A DNA stretch of 64,000 nucleotides from Meghimatium bilineatum. Taxonomy: Eukaryota > Mollusca > Gastropoda > Stylommatophora > Philomycidae. The stretch lies in contig CM067318.1 of the NCBI GenBank assembly GCA_034231615.1, positions 39,780,769 through 39,844,768 on the forward strand. The letters run 5' to 3'. The first letter of the stretch is position 1. Each line of letters begins with the position of its first letter. This document shows, in pieces, positions 38,641-51,700 of this stretch. Below the pieces are notes generated by a model. That model did no database searches, had not been told where the DNA came from, and worked only from the letters and a program-made list of their open reading frames with translations. Made by a program: the position numbers and the translations under genes.

Positions 38641-41257
38641 GATTAAACAATAGTTCCAAACACTAGACTAAACCATAGTTCCAATCATTAGACTACAACA
38701 TAGTTCCAATCATTAGACTAAACCATAGTTCAAATCACTATATTACACAATAGTTTCAATCTCTAGATTATACCACAGTTCCAATCACTAAACTGAACCA
38801 TAGTTCTAATCACTAGACTAAACCATAGTTCCAATCATTAGATTGGACAATAGTTCCAATCATTAGATTACACCATAGTTCCAATCACAAGACCAAACCA
38901 TAGTCCCAGTCAATAGACTAAACCATAATTCTTATCACAAGACATCCAAAGATCTGACTACAGCGATGATCTAACTACTAGATTACACATGTGTTCTCTA
39001 ACTATTAGACTATATATGTGCTCTGACTACTAGATAACATATGTGTTATACTGGAATACACATATGCTCTAACCACTAGACTACACATGTGCTCAAACCA
39101 CTAAAGCAAATTGTGCTCTAAGTACCAGACAACACATGTGATCTAACTACTAGACTACACAGGTGCTCTGCTAGACTTCACATGTGCTCTAACTACTAGA
39201 CTACACAGGTGCTCTACTACACTTCCAACGTGCTCTAACTACTAGAATATACATGTACATAACTACTAGAATACACAGGTGCTCTAATTGCTAGACTAAA
39301 CAAGTGATCTAATTACTAGACTACACATATGCTCTAACTATTATACTAAACACGTGCTCTACTAGACTACACAAGTGCTCTCACAACTAGACTACACATG
39401 TGACATAACTACTATATTACACATGTGCTCCAACCACTAGACTACATGCGTGCTCCAACCACTAGACTACACGTATGCTCTAACTACTAGATTACACATG
39501 TGCTCTAACTACTAAACTACATATGTGCTCTACTAGACTAAACAAGTGCTCTAACTACTAGACTACATGAGTGCTCTAACTACTAGACTACATGAGTGCT
39601 CTAACTACTAAGCTACACAAGTGTTCTAACTACTAGACTAAACAAGTGCTCTAACTACTAGACTATGAATGTGCTCTAACTATTAGACAATACATGTGCT
39701 CTAGCTACTAGACTATGAATGTGCTCTAACTATTAGACAATACATGTGCTCTAGCTACTAGACTACACAAGTGCTGTAACTACTAGACTACATATGTGCT
39801 CTACTAGACTAAACAAGTGCTCTAACTACTAGACTAAACAAGTGCTCTAACTACTAGACTAAACAAGTGCTCTAACTACTAGACTAAACAAGTGCTCTAA
39901 CTACTAGACTAAACAAGTGCTCTAACTACTAGACTAAACAAGTGCTCTAACTACTAGACTAAACAAGTGCTCTAACTACTAGACTAAACAAGTGCTCTAA
40001 CTACTAAACTAAACAAGTGTTCTAACTACTGGACTAAACAAGTGCTCTAACTACTAGACTAAACAAGTGCTCTAACTACTAGGCTACACAAGTGTTCTAA
40101 TTATTAGACAATACATGTGCTCTAGCTACTAGACTACACAAGTGATCCAACCACTAGACTAAACAAGTCCTCCAACCACTAGACTACACATGTGCTCCAA
40201 CCACTAGACTACACATGTGCTCCAACCACTAGACTACACATGCTCGAACCACTAGACTACACTTGTGCTCCAACCACTAGACTACACATATGCTCGAACC
40301 ACTAGACTACACATATGCTCGAACCACTAGACTACACATGTGCTCTAACTATTTGACAATACATGTGCTCTTGCTACTTGACTACACACGTTTTCTAACT
40401 ACTAGACTACACAAGTTCTCTAACTACTAGACAATACATATGCTCTTGCTACTTTACTACACACGCGTTCTAACTACACAAGTGCTCTAACTACTAGGCT
40501 ACACAAGTGCTCCAACCACTAGACTACGCATGTGCTCTAACTATTAAACAATACATGTGCTCTAGCTACTAAACTACACAAGTGCTCTAACTAATAGACT
40601 ACACATGTGCTCCAACCACTAGACTACACATGTGATCTAACTATTAGACAATACATGTGCTCTCACTACTAGACTACACATGTGCTCCAACCACAAGACT
40701 ACATGCGTGCTCCAACCACTAGACTACATGTATGCTCTAACTACTAGACTACACATGTGCTCTAACCACAAGACAACATGCGTGCTCCAACCACTAGACT
40801 ACATGTATGCTCTAACTACTAGATTACATATGTGCTCTAACTAATAGACTACACGTGTGCTCTACTAGACTAAACAAGTGCCCTTAACAAGTGCTCTGAC
40901 TACTAGACAACACATATGATATAACTACTAGACTACACAGGTGCTCCGCTAGACTTCAAATGTACTCTAACTACTAGGCTACACAGATACTCTAACTAGT
41001 AGACAATACATGTGCTTTACTTGACTACACACGTCCTCTAACTACTAGACTACACATATGCTCCAACCACTAGACTACACACGTCCTCTAACTACTAGAC
41101 TACACATATGCTCCAACCACTAGACTACACACGTCCTCTAACTACTAGACTACACATATGCTCCAACCACTAGACTACACACGTCCTCTAACTACTAGAC
41201 TACACATATGCTCTAACTAGTAGACAATACATGTGCTCTACTAGACTACACATGTTC
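38641..41257. repeat. 25-bp satellite array, about 100 copies in two subfamilies
   Basis: 38641-38945 has actagactaaaccatagttc caatc; 38960-41257 has actagactacacatgtgctc taact, in the same 25-bp register. Variants include actaaacaagtgctctaact blocks (39800-40080), a ccaaccactagactacacat form, and a 50-bp dimer repeated four times at 41030-41215. Confidence 0.96.
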
Positions 41258-42060
41258 TCTAACAGGAGATTATAATCGATCATCACAAGATGTATTACTG
41301 AATATCGGTACATGTACAGTGCCGTAGGTATCGACGTACTGTTATGAAGTCGTGGACGCTTTATGTAATAAAACTGCCGTCCTTTTTTTTTAAAACCGCC
41401 AGCTGTGTAATGTGAAATCTCGCTATTACGAATTTTCCCGACCGATGATATATGCCTGTGTATGCTATGACCACAATTCGTTATATACAATTATATACCG
41501 GAAAAATTGAAAAGTGTTATATAGGAATATTTGTTACAATGGAATGTGCTATAAAGGTGTTCATTGTATTTAGATCGCGGCCGTATATAAACTTACGAAA
41601 CGGCGTGTTTGTATATTAAATCGGACTTCTATTTACTTGGCGAAGTTGGGGGGGGATACATTCATCAACACCCTTCCCTTTTCTAATGTCATAACTACGG
41701 TCCTGACAAATGTAGAGATGACGGAGAACATCATGGTTTCTCAATCGATGAAATGAATGGCCGATAAACCGATAGCTTTCAGTCATAGATGGCCAACCTT
41801 TTTTAATCGGCGGGATATATTCAAAAAATTTCGAGGAGAAACAGGTTCCAACAAATACTTTAAAGTTCCAAGGTCGTCGTAAGTCGCCGAAATATATCTC
41901 TACATTTTAAGGCTGACTGCGTTTGAAGTCTTCAATGTCAAGCATGGAAAGCTAGCGGCGGGCGACATTGTTTTCAGCAAGGAACATTGACTATTTGATG
42001 TAATAATCTCCATATTATCGCTGTTTAGTGTCGTATTTTCCGACACAATATATTTTAAAT
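41258..42060. other. Non-repetitive segment between the two genes
   Basis: Richer in CpG than its surroundings (tcgcggccgta, gctagcggcgggcgacat). No exon or promoter motif could be assigned. Its position between two divergently oriented genes makes it a candidate for 5' regions, without direct support. Confidence 0.3.
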
Positions 42061-42061
42061 A

Positions 42062-42500
42062 TCTAGAAAAACATTAGTACTACAATGAATATCACAGCTC
42101 ACTGTGGCATCCCTGGTAACGAAAAGGCAGACGAATTGGCAAAAAATAGGAGGCAACTTCCCTCAGATCCCCGTATCTCACAGATTCGAGGAAATAAAAT
42201 ATCTGCTAAAACAACGTATACGTCTTCAGTGGAGAGAACTAAACTGAAACTACAGCCCCGAGCAAGACAACATTAAGAAAAGTGAACAAGTCACGATATT
42301 TCGACTGAGAAAAAGGACAGTGCGATTTAAAAGCATACTTACACTGAATCGGTATTAGCGATTTCGCATCTTGCATCCGCTGAGCAGCACAACAGACATC
42401 AGATCACATACTAAAGGATTGCCACAGGTTCTCTAGTCACAGAACACCAACCAACTGGAGCTTCTCTGCAAAACACTTTGTGGGGAACCTAACATGCTAA
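42062..42500 (+). mobile_element. LINE RNase H fragment
   Basis: TAHCGIPGNEKADELAKNRR is the RNase H C-terminal motif (HxGIxGNExADxLAK) of Jockey/I-type LINEs; later ARQH and, through stops, the region that follows RNase H. Dead copy. Confidence 0.88.
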
Positions 42501-42779
42501 ACCAAACCACTCCATAAATGACGAATATTGGACTAGATATTTAACAATTGATCGCTGAAGTTGTGTAGAGTAGCGGTATAGTCGCGTCATCCATTGTCGT
42601 GTAGTAGCTTAAACGAATCATCAATTGGTGTGTAGCAGCATAGACGCGTCATCAGTTGGTGTGTGGAGCATAGAGACGTCAACAATTTGGTGGGCTGCAT
42701 TGGCTCACGAACTGAATTGTACAACCCACGCTCTAAGCAAAGTCTGCTGAAATGTGTTAAGGGATAAATCAACCCGTGT

Positions 42780-42958
42780 AGGGTAACAACCCTAAACAGG
42801 AAGTAGGTGGCTGGGGTAACACAGGGCAAAATGTCAAGAAATACAAAAATAGGTAGGTGTGTTACCAAAATGAAACATAAAACAACTTACTCTCGTTGTT
42901 AAGTTGTTTTATGTTTCATTTTGGTAACACACCTACCTATTTTTTGTATTTCTTGACT
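42780..42958. repeat. Near-perfect palindrome, arms about 57 bp
   Basis: gtcaagaaatacaaaaatag gtaggtgtgttaccaaaatg aaacataaaacaactta is followed, after a loop of about 10 nt (ctctcgttgt), by its reverse complement. Left of it lies aaccctaaacaggaagtagg, the outer part of the Penelope-like tail at 20840-20940. Confidence 0.93.
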
Positions 42959-43289
42959 GAAATGTGTTATTCTCTTTGAATGTCAGTGATTTCTTTGATG
43001 ACATAGGAAATAGTAACGCCAGGAGAGCAGTAGATTAGTTTCAAATAAAACATTGCCAAAGAAGGAAGACAATTATCCTTAAGTGTGGCTAAAAATATTA
43101 CAAACATGGGCCTACAGTTTTTCAGACGTTGAAGCGGAATACAAAAGAGCACCAAATACACTATCATCCACGACCCAACTTCAATAGCTGTAGCCTGGAT
43201 TTGATAGGGCTGCAAGCGGAAATTCTAACGCATCTTGTTCTCTGGACTATGATCTTCTAATCAGGCGTCTGAGAACGAACACAGAAGAA

Positions 43290-44044
43290 ACAGAAAGTAA
43301 CCGGTCTATTGATTTTTTTAAACAATATGTATCTTATTGATTCAAAACTCGTGTAACTATTATTAATAAATTACAGACAGGTAACGTAAGAATAGCCACG
43401 TATGGCGAACACTAGCAGTTACTAATGTAATGGGATTGTGTGGGGAAAGGGAGGGAGAATTCCCAACTTAATCTGTTAATATGATATACACGATCTGGCA
43501 CGTCAACAATGTGTACAGACTTCTACCGACCTGATCGATCGATTTTCTAACACTGATCGGATTCGATATTAATACAGCCTGCGTTAAAAATAAACCTCCT
43601 ACCACGCGTGTACACACACCTGATATCAGAACAGCTACAGAACATTGAATATAAGCTGCAGCTAACGATCTGACAAAGTATCGTTTGATTTGATATTAAT
43701 CCAGAAATTCGGATCTGGGAATACTGCAGTGTTGAGACACCTGTCTCTGACATTCCATAAAGGTAACATAACCTAATGTACATAGTCATCAGAAATAAAT
43801 GTAATACAAAGGCATATCATGAGGTAGGCGTGCTAAGTAATTGTTCTCACAGTACGAGAATTCGCCTTCGCCAATTGTCTTTTATACTTTAGAAGAATAT
43901 GCCTATGTGTATGGTACTCTTAGATATATGCTGGGGGAGACAGTGCACCTGTCTATATGAAATACATATGAATCACCGAAAAAAAAGGCACCGAAATATC
44001 TATGAATCTGCCATGTGCGCTAATTAGCCGACGAATTAATAAAA
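43290..44044. other. Non-repetitive segment, nothing recognised
   Basis: No supported exon, RNA or repeat. ORFs here have no family match. Confidence 0.35.
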
Positions 44045-44052
44045 GGTATATC

Positions 44053-44229
44053 CAGGGCCGGATTTAGACTTGATAGGGCCCTAAGTTATTTGAGATATGG
44101 GAACCAAAACTATTTGAGATATGGAGCCCTTTAACGATTAAGAATAGGCTTATATAGATGGTGAAATATAAAAAAATGTTGGGGGCCCTAAGCTATAGCT
44201 TGTTTAGCTTATAGGTAAATCCGGCACTG
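44053..44229. mobile_element. hAT-type MITE (177 bp) with target site duplication
   Basis: Starts cagggccggattta and ends taaatccggcactg, inverted copies differing at one or two bases. Flanks are ggtatatc (44045-44052) and ggtataac (44230-44237), an 8-bp duplication with one difference, as made by hAT transposases. The inside has two gggccct motifs and no ORF. Confidence 0.9.
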
Positions 44230-44559
44230 GGTATAACGTAGATACATCTCAGTACAGTGGTGGGGGGGGGACTAAAAAAATAGGTTTAATCGACCTTGTG
44301 GCTAAATTCCTAGTACTACTAGTACTTTTTTTTATTTCTTAGGGCGAATGGGGTTAAACACACACCCTCCACCACCCCTAATCTACGGGCTTACGTTTTA
44401 TAAAGCATATCAATACCACTTTAGTACGCAAGATAGAGAACTCGCGGTATCAAAATAGAATTTGAAGGTTAATTGCCTGGTTCTGTTAACTTCCCGTTTC
44501 TCGTACTCGACAACTTCCATTATTTGTTGTTGTTTTCAATTCCTAGTAGTTACGATCGA

Positions 44560-44950
44560 TTACAATTTTCCTATTTCCAATGGATGGCGGGGGAATGGGG
44601 GATGTCTCCATAGCTTTATTTCATATCCAGAAGACTTGGACTCGTGGCGGTATACAAGGCCGAGAGAAGAACATAATCAGAGGGGTTCTATGTCGCGAGA
44701 CCAGTCTGATAGTAATTTCCTTGAGTCATGCACTGTTAATGTGTCTTCGGACTAGCTGCCGGCGGATCATAAATGTGAGACATTTCGTATATGAAAACGA
44801 CTTCATTGCCCATGGCTTATCTCGTCCGCCTGTAATGACCTTCCAATTCATCGCAAGCACGGTTTGTGTTTCAACTCTTCGCTATTTGCGATCCGTTACC
44901 CATTGCACTCTATGGGAGTGCCCCACGTGCTGTGAGGCCAGTTTCTAACC
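44560..44950 (-). repeat. Possible dispersed repeat, unidentified
   Basis: The end cacgtgctgtgaggccagtt is shared, reversed, with 30333-30355. The plus-strand ORF of 122 residues matches no family recognised here. Confidence 0.35.
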
Positions 44951-45009
44951 AAGAAGAAGAATCCACTATATTTATGTAATAGAAATTCACTATTTACAGT
45001 ATCAACATA

Positions 45010-45337
45010 TATAATTGGGGATTTTGTAAATCCCTAAATCAAATTAGCCTAAATATAATTTGAAATTTTGTAAATCCCTAAATCAAATTAGCCTAAATAT
45101 AATTGTGGATTTTGAAAATCCCTAAATCAAATTGGCCTAAATACAATTGTGGATTTTGAAAATCCCTAAATCAAATTGGCCTAAATACAATTGTGGATTT
45201 TGAAAATCCCTAAATCAAATTGGCCCAAACATAATTGTGGATTTTGAAAATCCCTAAATCAAATTGGCCTAAATATAATTGGGGATTTTGAAATTCCCTA
45301 AATTAAATTGGCCTAAATATAATTGGGGATTTTTACA
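45010..45337. repeat. About 44-bp minisatellite, 7 copies
   Basis: Unit attgtggattttgaaaatcc ctaaatcaaattggcctaaa tataa. Ends about 135 bp before the first coding exon of the ROCO gene. Confidence 0.93.
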
Positions 45338-45470
45338 AGTTGTTAAATCTGGAAATGTGTTATAAATGTATGCTCCACAGAAGGATTCCACTGTACTCAG
45401 ATGTTATTTATTGAGCTGCTCATGTGGATTATAAATTATTCAAAATATTTATATTCGATCATATCCACAG

Positions 45471-45752
45471 TACGCAAACATTTGTATCAAAGTATGTCTG
45501 GATCATCACCCCCAAGAACGAACGTCTCCCATGGAAAACAAGACCATTTGCCATCAAAGCCTTTTCCTGCAGCTTCCACAAAAACATCAAGTGAAAGATT
45601 CTCATCTCCTGAAGGGAAGAAGTCCAAAACCACAGCCGAAAATAAACAGGCTCCTTCACCACCTAGACAAACGGTGGCCAGGAACAAGACAACATCTTCA
45701 AAAAGCAAAACGGGAAAAAACAAGAATAAGACCGGAGAAGCTATCGTTACAG
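45471..45752 (+). CDS. ROCO gene first coding exon (start at 45494)
   Basis: Acceptor tcatatccacag ends at 45470, suggesting that a 5' untranslated exon lies upstream. The ATG at 45494 begins MSGSSPPRTNVSHGKQDHLP. A further in-frame ATG at 45401 would add a hydrophobic run from intron-like sequence and is less likely. The piece is rich in S, P, K and T with no fold seen. Ends at phase 1 before donor gtaagaat. Confidence 0.8.
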
Positions 45753-48700
45753 GTAAGAATACTTACAGCAGTGGGAGAAATTCAGCAGTTTAGAGAATAT
45801 TCAGTTAAATATTTTCTTCTTCGTCCACGTTCATTCTCATACTCCAGGTTAGCAGGGCATAGTCCAGAGAATGCACAGCATTGTAACATGGTTTACCGCC
45901 TATTTCATTATCTGCAACTTTTAGTAGACCCATCAACTTCAGAATGGCTTTGGGTCTCTTTGATCTTTTGTGAAATGGGACAGTCAATCCTCACCCCATT
46001 ATCCTGTAGTAACCTTTTACGACATGCATGTCAGGTCACAGTGTTGCGATTATATGGTTCTTTTTTTGTGGTCCTTGGCAACACAAGGACTAATTTTGTT
46101 AATGCTTCAGAGAATTGTCCAGTAATGTAAAGGCAAAGTATATATAACTGTGTCAATTTATGTTAAAAAAAACAATAATAATTTGGGTCTACCACATTCA
46201 GAATATAGACGGCACAAGTGTTACACACGGAGAGAGAAATAAACATATTCTCCAAAGTCACAATTTTTAGCCAATGTGAAGTCAGATGTGGCAGGTCGAA
46301 AGGACTGGACATCACAACAAAGCTCTGTTCTCTAGACTTCATCCTGCTAAGTGGCAGGAATTAGAAAAGGTATGCAGATAAATAAGACGACAATATTTTA
46401 ATTTGTCTTAATCCCCAGAAATTATAGGCAATGAAGCTCTTACTTCCTATGTTCAATTTTTTTTTTTTGGGGGGGGGGGGGGTCATCCAGAGTTCTCTTT
46501 CACACCCAGAAGACTCTCAAATCTCAGCGATATGCAATGCAGTGAGAAGTGTATCTAGAAGACTCCAAACTCTCAGTGATATGCAATGCAGTGAGAAGTC
46601 TCCTACTCAGAGGAGGTCTATGTGTTTATGTTGAAGGCATGTTCCACATTCTAAATGCAGATACCAATCACAAAAAACCTGTGACACATATGGTGGTACA
46701 GCTCAATCCATTTATAACAACTTGATCCTGACACAGTTCATTGTCAATCCCTTTATAACAACTTAATCCTGACACAGTTCAATCCCATTATAACAACTTT
46801 ATACTGACAGACAGTTCAACCCTATTATAACAACTTGATCCTGACAGTTAAAGCCCTTTATAAAAACTTGATCCTGACAAAGTTAAATCCCTTTATAACA
46901 ACTTGATCCTGGCAGTTAAATTCCTTTATAACAACTTGATCCTGACACAGTTCATTGTCAATCCCTTTATAACAACTTAATCCTGACACAGTTCAATCCC
47001 ATTATAACAACTTTATACTGACAGACAGTTCAACCCTATTATAACAACTTGATCCTGACAGTTAAATCCCTTTATAAAAACTCGATCCTGACAAAGTTAA
47101 ATCCCTTTATAACAACTTGATCCTGGCAGTTAAATTCTTTTATAACAACTTGATCCTGACAGACAGTTAAATCCCTTTATAACAACTTGATCCTGACAGA
47201 CAGTTAAATCCCTTTATAACAACTTGATTCTGACAGACAGTTAAATCCCTTTATAACAACTTGATCCTGACAGATAGTTCAATCCTATTATAACAACTTG
47301 AACAGCACAAATAACAGCTTCACTTTAGAGCTAGTAGCACAGTGTACTTGACATTCTCTGGTTCAAATCACATGAATATCTGTGCTGATTCTCTGAGAGC
47401 AAACACAGCAGAAGACAGAATATACAAAAAATAATAAACTAATTCGAGATTGTGAAAAGTGTCATTAAAATAGGGAATTTTATTATAGACGTATGCACTA
47501 TAGAGGAAGAATTCTAGTGTAGCACTTCTCAAATATCATGATTAAATCTGGCTCAATGCACAACTGATGAAACCAATGAAATGACAGAGCACATTGTGCA
47601 AGTCCAAATCTATGGCACTGCTAAATATGAAATCTGATTGATACTTTACACCCACAATACATGTTTTCTGAAGTCTATAATCTCGTATGCAAACATAATG
47701 ATGAGACTAAATTACTAAGTCCAAGCATAAAAATGATAATAAAATTAATGTTCTTATTACTTCAAGAGAGATTTTTTATTTCATAATCAGATGACAAGAG
47801 AAATGAAACTATAAATGTGCCAGAGCTAACCCAATCAGGACTGGAAATAGCTGACTGGTCAGGACAAGGGATGACTAGCATACCTTTCAATATTTTGGCA
47901 GGTGAGTTCATACCTTTTAATCTTATGACAAGTGAGTTATCATACCTTTCAATATTATGACACGTGAGTTATCATACCTTTCATTCTTATGGCAGGTGAT
48001 GATCATACCTTTTCAATCTTATGACAGTTGATCATACCTTTCAATCTTATGACAGTTGATTATACCTTTCAATCTTATGACAGGTGAGTGACCATACCTT
48101 TCAATCTTATGACAGTTGATCATACCTTTCAATCTTATGACAGGTGAGTGATCATACCTTTCAATCTTATGACAGGTGAGTGATCGTACCTTTCAATCTT
48201 ATGACAGGTGAGTGACCATATCTTTCAATCTTATGACAGGTGACAGATCATACTTTTCAATCTTATGACAGTTGATCATACCTTTCAATCTTATGACAGG
48301 TGAGTGATCGTACCTTTCAATCTTATGACAGGTGACAGATCATACTTTTCAATCTTATGACAGTTGATCATACCTTTCAATCTTATGACAGTTGATCATA
48401 CCTTTCAATCTTATGACAGTTGATCATACCTTTCAATCTTATGACAGACCAGCCATGAATTTCCACACTAGATAGAAGTTATAAACCACCGGAGAACTCT
48501 GAGGGTTGACACATCCAAACTAGTACCCCTACGATCCTGATGGGTTATGGATGAATGGATAGTTGCAATAGATCAACAACTGTTTCCAAATGTTAAATGC
48601 ACACCCATAATCCCAACTGTTGTTGTTAACCTGTTCTACAAATTCTTGCAGATCTTAATCGCTATGAGATCCACACATCTGAGATTGCAGATCTTAATAA

Positions 48701-51700
48701 TTTTCAGATCCACACATCTGAGATTGCAGATCTTAATCCTTTCAATCTTATGACAGTTGATCATACCTTTCAATCTTATGACAGTTGATCATACCTTTCA
48801 ATCTTATGACAGACCAGCCATGAATTTCCACACTAGATAGAAGTTATAAACCACCGGAGAACTCTGAGGGTTGACACATCCAAACTAGTACCCCTACGAT
48901 CCTGATGGGTTATGGATGAATGGATAGTTGCAATAGATCAACAACTGTTTCCAAATGTTAAATGCACACCCATAATCCCAACTGTTGTTGTTAACCTGTT
49001 CTACAAATTCTTGCAGATCTTAATCGCTATGAGATCCACACATCTGAGATTGCAGATCTTAATAATTTTCAGATCCACACATCTGAGATTGCAGATCTTA
49101 ATCACTGTGAGATCTACACATCTGAGATTGCGGATCTTAATCACTTTTGGATCCATATATATGAGATTGCAGATCTTAATCACCGTGAGATCCACACACC
49201 TGAGATTGCAGATCTTAATAATTTTCAGATCCACACATCTGAGATTGCAGATCTTAATCACTGTGAGATCCACACATCTGAGATTACTTATTATTCTTCT
49301 ACCAATGTTTACATGTAACATCTTCAGCTTTTAGTCTCAGACTCCCAAATCATGATGCGTATGATAGAAACATATATATTAATTAAAGAATGAGTCACGT
49401 TACTGTACAACTCTGTTGTCCAAAGCATGGATACATTGCCCTAGTCATGCAGGGGTCAGAGGCAATGAAAGAATAGCAATGATGAGCAATGGTGTGGTTG
49501 ATGGAACAGTATTAAAAAGAGATAGGACAGAGTCCTAATAAGGACATTCACTAATTTACTACAGAGTGAAGAAGATGGTGCTGAAAGGGAAATAACAAAC
49601 ACAGACAAACGGATATGAACAAAATCATGATGACCAGAGAAAGCGTGTCCGCTCTGGAAAAATATAAAGATCACATAATCAACATCTGAGATTCTGACAT
49701 ACTCTTTGAATGCTGCTGGAATTGATAGCAGAGCACTTATGGGAAAATCCTGTGTGCCAAGATATTGGTTTCAAATCAAGAACTTATGCTTATAATGTAT
49801 ATATGGGCTTTTTCATCTTGTAGATATTCATTTAGTAAAATTAAAAGTAACTACTTGAGCAGTATCTCTAATGAATGAAACCTTTTATATGATCAAGTCA
49901 CAGCTTAAAATATATCATATAATTTTAATATCTGAATTAATAGCAAAAGATGTTGGACACCTAATCTTGACATCCAATAATCTGCGGTCTATACCCACGG
50001 ACATTGTACGTATGAAGCACTTAGAGAAGTTGGATATTTCCAAGAACGGTATCAGATGTATGAGCAGTACCGACTACTCTGGGCTGCCTGAAGAGATGGC
50101 TCAGTTGGTGAACCTTACGGAGCTTTATATCTCAGAGTGTAACCTGCCGTTCATGCCACCTATCATTTTTAAGATGACAAGGCTGAAGATTCTGGATATT
50201 AGCAGAAACAAGGTAAACATGAGTTTCAATTGTGTTAAGGTAATCAATGGAAGAATCCTGAATTAAAACATGCCTACTGGCATGACTGTTGTTGCCATGT
50301 TGAATAGGGTAGGAATGAATGAACACACTGTGGCCTTCCATTGCATGTTTAAGGAGTTAGGTAGAGAGAGAGAGGGGTAGGTAGAGAGAGAGGTTGGTTA
50401 TCCCACCTCGTAGAAAGTTCTAATTGGTTAACAAAATATCACTACCCAGGAAGAAAGTACAGATAGCGCAGCTATGCCGTAAATTTGACTACATTTTATC
50501 GTAACAAAGCTGTAAACCATAACACAATGAATACCATTCTCTGGATTACATTCTGCTAATCTGCAAAAGTTTGAATGAACGCAGAAAAAGAAGATATCCT
50601 GTTGAGAAACCTTTGTTAATGAGATGGCACTTGATGATGCTGATACCCGAAGTTTGATATGACACAAAGTAGAAGAAAAAATAACACACCTGATAGAATG
50701 TATGACTGAAAACTACGATAGCACAGTGGTTAGCTCATTGCTTCATAACCTGTTGGTGCAGAATCGACTCCATGTTGAAGGGGTATATTTTTCCAGCCAC
50801 AAATGGACATTGCACAAATCAAGCTAGCCTCATGTCAAGCTAGCATCATGAAACATCTTGCAATGTAAAGATGTCAAGCTAGCCTCATGTCAAGCTAGCC
50901 TCATGTCAAGCTAGCCTCATGTCAAGCTAGCCTCATGTCAAGCTAGCCTCATGTCAAGCTAGCATCATGAAACATTTTGCAATGTAAAGATGTCAAGCTA
51001 GCCTTATGTCAAGCTAGCCTCATGTCAAGCTAGCCTCATGTCAAGCTAGCCTCATGAAACATTTTGCAATGTAAAGATGTCAAGCTAGAATCAAATCAAG
51101 CTAGCCTCATGTCAAGCTAGCCTCATGTCAAGCTAGCCTCATGTCAAGCTAGCCTCATGTCAAGCTAGCCTCATGTCAAGCTAGCATCATGTCAAGCTAG
51201 CCTCATGTCAAGCTAGCATCATGTCAAGCTAGCATCATGAAACATTTTGCAATGTAAAGATGTCAAGCTAGCCTCATGTCAAGCTAGCCTCATGTCAAGC
51301 TAGCCTCATGAAACATTTTGCAATGTAAAGATGTCAAGCTAGCATCATGTCAAGCTAGCCTCATATCAAGCTAGCATCATGAAACATTTTGCAATGTAAA
51401 GATGTCAAGCTAGCCTTATGTCAAGCTAGCCTCATGTCAAGCTAGCCTCATGTCAAGCTAGCCTCATGAAACATTTTGCAATGTAAAGATGTCAAGCTAG
51501 CCTCATGTCAAGCTAGCCTCATGTCAAGCTAGCATCATGAAACATTTTGCAATGTAAAGATGTCAAGCTAGCATCATGTCAAGCTAGCCTCATGTCAAGC
51601 TAGCCTCATGTCAAGCTAGCCTCATGAAGCATCTTGCAATGTAAAGATGTCAAGCTAGCCTCATGTCAAGCTAGCCTCATGAAACATTTTGCAATGTAAA

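Noticed and set aside
42967-43215. Hydrophobic minus-strand ORF as possible LMF2 N-terminal membrane exon
   Set aside because: No conserved LMF motif and no clean acceptor/donor pair around it; hydrophobic AT-rich ORFs are common by chance.
44580-44948. 122-residue plus-strand ORF as a gene between the two main genes
   Set aside because: No recognised domain; its end is shared in inverted form with repeat sequence near 30.34 kb.
45401-45493. Upstream in-frame ATG as the ROCO start
   Set aside because: It would add hydrophobic residues encoded by AT-rich intron-like sequence, and a good acceptor (atatccacag) lies between it and the ATG at 45494.
48912-49334. 140-residue ORF and its minus-strand partner
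   Set aside because: 39-bp array inside intron 2 of the ROCO gene, plus a LINE tail.
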